From Lepas anatifera (taxonomy: Eukaryota; Arthropoda; Thecostraca; Lepadidae): a stretch of 64,000 bases of DNA. Made by a program: the position numbers and the translations under genes. The DNA lies in assembly GCA_034440635.1 (NCBI GenBank), contig JAOTON010001130.1:972001-1036000 (forward strand), given 5' to 3'. A model generated the notes under the pieces. It saw only the letters and a program-made list of their open reading frames with translations. It made no database searches and was not told the origin of the DNA. Positions 56,870 through 64,000 of the stretch are shown in pieces. How positions within the stretch are numbered: the first letter of the stretch is position 1; each line of letters opens with the position of its first letter.

Positions 56870-57204
56870 AAAAAAATTATTTGAATATTTGGTATAGCAG
56901 ATATAGCCTTCGGCAAGTCTCGGCGGTCACCATGTAGGCATTGTTTTGAAAGCCTATAAATCTGCCATTTTTTAATTATTGTAACGATATTTTACATTTT
57001 TGTCAACCATTTAGCATATTTCAATTTAGCTATCTTCGATTTTTATATTTCTGCAAAATTGACGTCATGACCTCGTGACCTAGTTTTTAATGGTGACCTT
57101 GACCCGCAGTTCAGTGAAATTTATAAATTCGTGTGAAAAATGTTTACCTTTGGAAACAATATTTTAGGTAAAGTAATAAAAATATGGCTTTCGTTCTGTA
57201 AATA
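56870..57204 (+). repeat. Dispersed repeat, part left of pogo insertion
   Basis: It matches the inverse of about 63645-64000, for example CTCGTGACCTAGTTTTTAA followed by GTGACCTTGACCCG. It continues right of the pogo element at 60524-60592. Confidence 0.75.
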
Positions 57205-60200
57205 GGGTAAGGGTAAACCACGCCCGGTTGGGTAATACCGCCCAGTGCTATCCTGGGAATATGGCTGGCGACAGACGATCAGCTGATTGCCCTTTCCGGT
57301 GGTGGCCAGGTGTACGTTGGAGAGAGGGTAAGAGCTCCGTAGTTTTCTGTCCTTTTTCTATGGTAGGCGTTGATAGCAGCCTGGTTGTATTGAAATAATT
57401 TGTATGATACTTTATTTTACCGTAATTTTGGACTGAACCGAGCTAAGAGCCTAGTTTTAATCTTCTAAATTGAAAATACACTGTTCCTCGCAAATCCATC
57501 GCCACCATATTTGAGACAACGCTTTGGAAGCGGTCTGTTGGTTGCCAAGGCAACGCAGGAACAAGTGGTTGATTGACGCCCGGGTGGGCGCCATTGTCCT
57601 ACTGCCGGGCATCATTGTCCACTGACAGAGTTGTGTGCGACACAAGTGCAGCTCAATATTAATCTTTGGCTCCCTAGCCCATTTCATGTGAATAAAGAGT
57701 GTGTTATTAACCATCATATATATTTCGGACTGTCGCCACTGAATTCACACATTCTTGGTCAGGTTGATTCAGAAAATTTTCCAGATAGAGCCAAAATCAG
57801 GTCTGATGACACTCAAGATTTGACTAAAACTTATCTATAAATGTAGAAAACTTTACCTATAGGTTTTAAAAATTATTTGTCTGACTGACAATTATAACGA
57901 AACCCTGGAATTGATCAGGCTAACGATGCACCTCAGTGAAGACGCGAACTTTTGACTCACCCTATAGTTTCATAGAATCAGGTTTTATCCCCTACGGATT
58001 GTGTGGTCTTTGAGTCGCGCATTACTGACACCAGTATTTTTTAACGTGACATATTAGATTTCTAGATAAAAACATCTGTAACGCATCAATAATTTATAAC
58101 CAAAGAATATGCACAAATTAAGCAACGCACACATTATTTTTCAGGTAAATTAGCCACAATGAAGATATATGAAAAGAAGACAAATAAGGCATCGTGGGGA
58201 GTGAGAGAGCTGCAAAATGCTTTAAGAGAGATAAGAAACAGAAAATATCTGCGGAGCGTCTGTAAGAAGTATGGCATACCCGCCGAACGCTTCGGGACCG
58301 ACTTGATCGTCATCCGGCAGAGGCAGCACTTCCTCCACAGCTGGGTCGTAACCCAGTTCTCACCCATGATCTCAAAGATGATTTAGCGGGGCATCTGGCT
58401 TCAAAATTCTATGGCATCACCAGAAAGAAGCTGGCAGAGGTCGCGTTCCAATTTGCAGAACAACAGAGGCTTCCACACAATTTCAACCGGGCAAATCGGT
58501 GCGCAGGGCCTGATTGGGTACGGAGTTTCCTCAAACGACACCCAGACATTTCGATGCGAAAGACGGAAAATGTTAGTTTGGTAATATTAGAAACAGTAAA
58601 CAAAGGAAACATTTGCAACTTCTCCGCAAACGTCGAGGACCTCTTCAAAAAGAATTGAGTCTACCCACCTCACAGAGTATTTAACGTTGATGAGACAGGA
58701 GTTCAGCCAGTCGTTGAAGCTGGCAAAGTACTCGCAAAAAAGGATCTATTCGAGTCGGTCGAGTAGCTAGCACGGAGAGAGGAAAAACCACAACCGCTGT
58801 CTGCTGCATTAGCGCAGCCGGTACAGCTGTTCCACCAATGCTGATATTCGAATGCTGATATTGATGCTGACAGGAAGAGAATGAAGCCAGCGCTGATCAG
58901 GGACGCTCCCAGGGGGCCACCGGAGGAGTGAGTGACAACGGCTGGGTAAATACCGATCTCTTCTCGACCTGGATGGACCATTTCAGCGATCACGTGGGCC
59001 CATCAAAGGACAGAAGGGTTCTCTTGCTAATGGACAATCATCGGTCTCATATCAGCGTGGAGATAATCTGCAAGGCAAGGAAGTCCGGGGTGGATACAGT
59101 AACGATCCCACCTCACACCTCCCACATATTACAACCATTGGACGTGGCGGTGTTTGCTGGATTCAAGGCCGCCTGGCGGCGCCAGGTGGGCTACTTCCAC
59201 GACAGTAATCCTGGCGCAAGGATCACGGACTTTGATGTCTCAGGAATCTTCGCCCGTGCATATGATAGCACATTCACGAAGGGAACATCCTGGCAAGAGG
59301 GTTCTCTTCTTGTGGGATCCATCCCTACAATCCCGATAAGATATTGGAGAATGAGGAGCTCTTCGTCCACAACACTAACGTTGAACATGAAGATGAGCCT
59401 GCTGATGCTGTGGACGAGAATAGAAACCCGAAAACCAGTGCAGTAGCTACCGAAGCTAGCACCACATCCAAGATGCCGGCAGGTGAGACAGTTAGTGTTA
59501 CCACTGCTGGCGACCAGAAGAGTGGCACTCAGCAATCACTCTGCCAGCAGAAGCTGACAGTGAATGTGACGTGTGACTCAGACTCTGAAGATCAGCAAGC
59601 GATGGGTTCTGTGGCCAACGCGATCGATGAGATCCTTTCCATTCCCAAGGTGAAAGCCAAAACCGCCGGACGTTGTCCAAAAAGGCAGAGGTCCATAATC
59701 CTGACCAGCTCTCCGACAAAGAGTCAGATCATGAGTGGGACCGGCGTCTGCCACTCCGCCACAGCTTCCTCTAGCAAACAGCCAGTAGCAAAAACAGTAC
59801 AAAATGTACTGCAACCTAAAAAGCAGAAGCAGCCTAGACAAGATGTTGTGAACCAGAAAAAGACAGCGGTAGAGACGGATGTCTGCATTTCTTTGTGGGG
59901 AAGGAGTAGTTACGAAGAACGAAATATGGCTACAGTGTGTTATGTGTGCAAAGTGGGGACATGAAGAATTTTCAAGTGGAAGCACTTCGAGAGGCTTTGT
60001 CTGTGATTTCTGCAAGGCCTGTTAGTGCTGAGTGGATTCCCGGAGCTCTGGCTTGGAAACGTGTTCTCAATCTGTCATTTTTCTGATGATTTGTATGTGG
60101 TTTCATGTCTTATCGATAAAACTATCGATATCGAGAAATCTATCAGATTTCAATACAAATTTGGAAAATATTTTCTGGCCATTTTCGGGACCGAAACCAT

Positions 60201-60523
60201 TGAAAGTCAAAGAAAATATCCTGACAAGTTGTTTACTATACTAAGAAACAAAAATCTCGCGACAGATATCCCCACCGAAACAATTTGTCGGAGAATTTTG
60301 AAATGGGCGTCATTACCCTACCATGTTTTTCACTTGTTTAAGTGCCTAAGAAAGTTTGGAGCACAACCATAAGAAAATTTATCAGTCAAACCTGATAATT
60401 TTTTTCGAAAACGAAGAATTATTCGTCCTCTCTTTAAAACAAGTATTTGCAACGTCTTAATGCAACTAATCTAAGAGGTAAACAGAAAAAGGCTTAGGGC
60501 GTCGCCATTACACCACTTTACCC
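57205..60523 (+). mobile_element. pogo-like DNA transposon with broken transposase
   Basis: The 3319-bp element is flanked by TA (57203-57204, 60524-60525). The left end GGGTAAGGGTAAACCACGCC and inverted right end GGGTAAAGTGGTGTAATGGC form an imperfect terminal inverted repeat. A second GGGTAATACCGCCC word lies just inside the left end. It carries a CENP-B/pogo-type transposase on the + strand. A related sequence without the insertion at 63583-64000 confirms the boundaries. Confidence 0.85.
58159..59963 (+). pseudogene. pogo/Tigger-type transposase, frameshifted
   Basis: Segments in order: an N-terminal pipsqueak-type helix-turn-helix (58159-58340: VRELQNALREI, then SVCKKYGIPAERF). After a frame change near 58340-58375 comes a CENP-B-type DNA-binding part (AGHLASKFYGITRKKLAEVA, then WVRSFLKRHP). 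The first catalytic Asp is in FNVDETGVQ (about 58685). A stop and frame change follow in 58650-58930. The second catalytic segment in 58928-59446 has LLLMDNHRSHIS and PPHTSHILQPLDVAVF. After another frame change near 59340, a Ser/Thr/acidic tail (59344-59963) ends in a Cys-rich stretch (MATVCYVCK). The family cuts and pastes DNA at TA. At least three breaks make it inactive. Confidence 0.85.
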
Positions 60524-60592
60524 TATGCTATTTCTTACTTCCGAATCATGACACTAGGTGTCACTATGGAGCCGTACCATCGTAACTCACGG
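60524..60592 (+). repeat. Dispersed repeat, part right of pogo insertion
   Basis: ACACTAGGTGTCACTATGG and CGTAACTCA at 60549-60585 match the inverse of 63583-63625. Confidence 0.75.
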
Positions 60593-61056
60593 TATGGTTA
60601 ATGCCAGTGACGTTAGTTAAGGGCTTTTATAAGGCGTTCTGTGCAAAGCACCTTTGCCCGCCTCTAAAGTGTGGGGGAGAATTTTCCGGGAGGGGTGTTT
60701 ACTTTAATGTCGCAGAACAAAGGTACGAATCTTATTTCAAGGAATGGGTCGCGAAGTGTAGCAACACTTGCGAGGGAAGGGGATTGCTACGGCAGAGATG
60801 CCGAGCCTGGGGCACAGGTAGGATTTAAAAGGGTACGTGAAGAGTCTTGCCAGCGTAAAGATTAGTTTTTGGATTTTGTTCCTTGTTATCGAATAACCGT
60901 TTGCTTACGTTACTCGAGTTCCTCCATTGAAAAAGAATAATTTTGGGTTACTAGAAATACCCGCAAGCACCATGACGACGGAACGTCCGAATTTAAGAGG
61001 GACGCCATGGACTTTTCAACCAATTTCTTTCCCGTCAATGCCATAGGGGTTGTTAA
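60593..61056. other. Downstream intron; nothing recognised
   Basis: Short frames only. Confidence 0.4.
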
Positions 61057-63317
61057 CCCTTACACGTACAGGGGGGGTGTTGCAACCCCCTCAGGGTTTT
61101 CAAGAATTGAAAACGAGCTTCTTAAGTTAGAGTCTTGAAATGTTGTATAGCCACTGATGCATTCATTGCGGACATCTTGCAAATAATTTTTTTATCCTTC
61201 AAGGTCACGGAGTTATGACCTCAAAAGAGTGGAGGCATGTTGGGGTATTTGGGCGCCTGTACCCGTTTTCACGTGAATGCTCCAGACTCTTATCGCTCTT
61301 TTGCATCATTTGCTCATGAACCGTCCCAGAATATTTTCTTCCAGCCTTCGAGGTTCATTTTTATCATTTTAGACCTTGTATGACCTTTTTGACATTCAAT
61401 GAGCTTTATTTGACCTTGCGTGACCTCAGTGATAACTCTGTGTCGAATCACAACTACAGATGTGTGTTTCAATTCGGTATTTCTAAATGAGGTGAACATT
61501 GAATTATTTGACTTGCGCCCGATACGAGCTTAACCTTTTCGACCTGTGACCTTTTTTCCCTTGAAAGGGGGTAAGCAATAACAATTAAAGAAGCAAACTT
61601 ACTTGGAGTAAGTGATGCAGATTGGTTTATGAATAGTCAATATGAATGATATGAACACTAGACTAGTTGGTTTGCATATTACATGGACTTGACCTTTTCG
61701 AAATTTGACCTTATTTGACCTTGAAGGGGGTGTAAGCAATAACACATGATGAAGCAGGCACTTGGCGTAACTGATGCAAAATTTCTTATGAATAGTCAGT
61801 TTGCATGAAAATGACCATGAACAAGACGTTTTTCTTCCAAAACGGGCTTGACCTTTTTCAACCTTTGAACTAATTTGACCTTGAAGGGGATGTAAGCAGT
61901 GACAGATTATTAGAAACTCACTAAATTGGCGTAAATGATTCAGAATGGCTTGTGAATAGTCTATTTAAACGATGTGGACTCTGAACTAGTTACTTTCACT
62001 TCTAAGGAGTACTTTTGAGCTCTGAACCAGTCCCATGCAATGCAATGCACCACTAAAAATCACCAATGATTTGTTTTTAGTGCCAAAAGCTTCTTCATTA
62101 TAAAAGAGCTAAAACAATGAGTATGCTGAGCAAAATTCACTACGAGATTACCATAGGTCAAGTTTAAACACGTTTGAAAATGCCACAAGAGATTACCAAA
62201 GGCTATAAAAGCCGAACTGAGGTCATATCATGTGTTAAATTCAAGCTACGTCCGGGGGAACGCGATACAAAGCCTCAAAATCCAAAAATCTTCCTTAACC
62301 CTCGCCCCTCCTAGAATAATGAAATCGATGGTCCCCCTAAGTTTTTTTCGGAACAACAGAAAAACAACGAGGGGAAGCACCGCAGTTGAGGGTTCTATCT
62401 TTACCCCATTATTTTCCCATTATCCCTGAAATTTATTACCCCGGGTCACCCTAGGTCAGGTCACCAGGCGAGGTCAACCAAGGTCACCTCACTTTAACTT
62501 TTGAGCTCTACCATAGCTACATTTCTGAGCCGATCGATTTAAAACTTTCGACACTTCATGATCCCTCCGGAGTCTACAAAATTTATCTTCGGGATTTTTC
62601 GATTTGGTAACCTGAGGTCAGCTCACCAGGTAACATCTTCCATAGAAAAAGCATGGGAAAAGCTGTCTTATGAGCTGAAAGTCACAAAATAATCGTAAAT
62701 GCTCAATTTTCTCAGGCAAGTGTTCTTGGACACCCTTTCATGGATCCCAGGGGCGATATTGCCCTTTGACCTATCTGAGATAATCAGAGGTCACCAGGGA
62801 TCAAAAACAGCATTTTGACTATAACTTTTGACCTAATTAAGCTACAACACTGAATCATAGGCCATCGTGTATGTCTCGTCACTAGTTTTAATTTGATATA
62901 CAACACGGTCACTTTCTTACATTTCGAGACCTCAGGTCATATTAAGTCACGAGGTACCCTCTGGAGGTCAAACCACTGGCGGGAGGCCGTTATGTTCCAC
63001 ATAGCGGAGAAAGTCCTGACATTTTCCTATCAAATGATTTTGCTAGATAGCAATATCTCTAATGGCGTGAGAGATATGCTCAGGTTTCTTGAGGATTGAA
63101 TGTTTTACTGGAAATAGCCTATCGTGACATAACTTGACCTCTGGAGGTCAAAACATAGACCTGAGCGCTTAAGCGTGTTAGTAAAATCTTACTGAATTCA
63201 CATGAGCCTTCTAATGCCTTTTGCAGCTTTGCGCTAACTTCCATATTTTCGGAGTTAGGGTGCACTGATGGCCCCCAGTGGGGCGAAGGTGGCGCCGGAC
63301 CTCCGGTGGGGCGCAGG
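61057..63317. mobile_element. Possible TTAA-flanked element with GACCT-rich interior
   Basis: TTAA lies at 61053-61056 and 63318-63321. The terminal match is weak (CCCTTACACG...AGGGGG at left, inverted CCTGCGCCCCACCGG at right). The interior contains a run of similar blocks at about 61495, 61690 and 61850, each with 'TTGACC TT-TTGAC' and 'GGGGTGTAAGCAATAAC', about 170-190 bp apart. The boundary call is tentative. Confidence 0.35.
61490..61960 (+). repeat. Degenerate ~180-bp tandem repeat, three copies
   Basis: Units share ACTTGACCTTTT, TTTGACCTT-AAGGGG-TGTAAGCA, GAAGCA-ACT and GA-TCA-AATGG-TTATGAATAGTC, beginning near 61505, 61687 and 61846. They are clearly related but diverged. Confidence 0.6.
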
Positions 63318-63582
63318 TTAAATGTTTCTGGAAATGACATCATAGTTCGGTGATTCAATGTGACGGGAACACATTTATTTTCAAAAGATTTGCAATGATC
63401 CAAACAACCATACACGACATTTACAACAGCCAAGTTCATTCCCAAAGGGACAATAATGTGAATTCAAAATAGGGGAGGGTAACCCCCTATTCCTGTGCTT
63501 GTGTTAAAATGCTTCAACTCTAGGTTGACTGATTGATTTTGATTCTTCAAATGTTTTTATTTTAAAGTAGCGAGTCAATTAG

Positions 63583-64000
63583 AACATGAGTTACGATAGC
63601 ATAGCTCCACAGTGACACCTAGTGTTATATATATGAAGTTAAAAGTAGTATATGCATTTCGAAAGCCATTTTTTTCTTTATTTGATATGAAAGACTACTA
63701 CCATATGTCAAAATGTTTTCAAGAAAATTTTTGAATTTCACTGTACTACGGGTCAAGGTCACCGTTATAAAACTAGGTCATGAGGTCACCAAACATTTTA
63801 TGTTTACATTTCAAAATTGAGGATAGCCAAAATGTTGCTCGTAGAATTTGCATCCTAAAACTGTAAAATTTTAGAAATCACTTTGAAAACCGTTTGAGCT
63901 ATAGGTATTCTAATCAATGCCTGTTACATGACCTTGAGAAATTGCCGGAGGCCATTTCTCTCAAACTAATTTTTAAATAATTTTTTGGGTGTCATGGGTA
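63583..64000 (-). repeat. Inverted paralogue of the pogo target (empty site)
   Basis: On the - strand this reads through the same sequence as 56870-57204 plus 60524-60592 without the transposon. The junction is about 63645-63660 (GCTTTCGAAATGCATATACT). It is cut by the window end. Confidence 0.75.

Overview
The window looks like nuclear DNA from an animal. It carries a multi-exon host gene with long introns and is otherwise packed with animal-type transposable elements: Penelope-like, CR1/Jockey-like LINE, pogo-like, hAT-like, TTAA-flanked and foldback elements. The style of the LINE and Penelope proteins, and one decayed cargo protein, suggests an arthropod such as a chelicerate or crustacean, but that is a low-confidence inference. 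Nothing bacterial is present.

The main host gene is on the + strand. Five exons (1860-1943, 21304-21433, 47628-47807, 48911-49061, 49304-49459) join with fully compatible reading phases. They encode the cytoplasmic N-terminus and the start of the first membrane domain of an ABCC-type ABC transporter, closest in my reading to ABCC5/MRP5. Its introns are about 19.4 kb, 26.2 kb, 1.1 kb and 0.24 kb, and a further intron of more than 14.5 kb runs to the window end. Both ends of the gene, and all ATP-binding domains, lie outside the window. The 3' splice site of the second exon sits inside a 66-bp tandem repeat that is in frame with the protein. A probable second gene lies on the - strand inside the 26-kb intron. 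Its first coding exon (32722-33191) has a PB1/ubiquitin-like domain, and its last part (24625-25221) resembles the C-terminal domain of SAMD3-like proteins.

Layout. 0.3-4.4 kb: two copies of a 1-kb TTAA-flanked element around the first exon. 6.6-11.2 kb: a palindromic Penelope-like fragment, a CR1/Jockey-like LINE and an LTR-like scrap. 13.1-15.7 kb: a non-autonomous pogo-like element with TA target duplication. 16.4-20.8 kb: a GC-rich 21-bp minisatellite. 21.0-21.4 kb: the repeat-embedded exon. 24.6-33.2 kb: the nested - strand gene with CTG, 99-bp, AT and CT tandem repeats. 36.8-43.3 kb: two foldback elements with long inverted arms and 9- and 8-bp target duplications. 43.9-44.3 kb: a TTAA MITE. 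45.1-47.6 kb: a Penelope-like element with inverted terminal copies. 47.6-49.5 kb: three transporter exons, with a hAT MITE in an intron. 49.5-54.3 kb: GACCT-rich repeats and an inverted repeat pair. 55.0-56.6 kb: a TTAA element. 56.9-64 kb: a pogo-like transposon inserted in a repeat whose empty paralogue is at the window end.

The transposase and polymerase genes are broken by stops, frameshifts or truncation. I found no defence system, CRISPR array or convincing functional RNA gene. The most unusual items are the splice acceptor embedded in an in-frame tandem repeat, the two foldback elements whose arms share older nested insertions, and the pogo insertion with its internal empty-site control.
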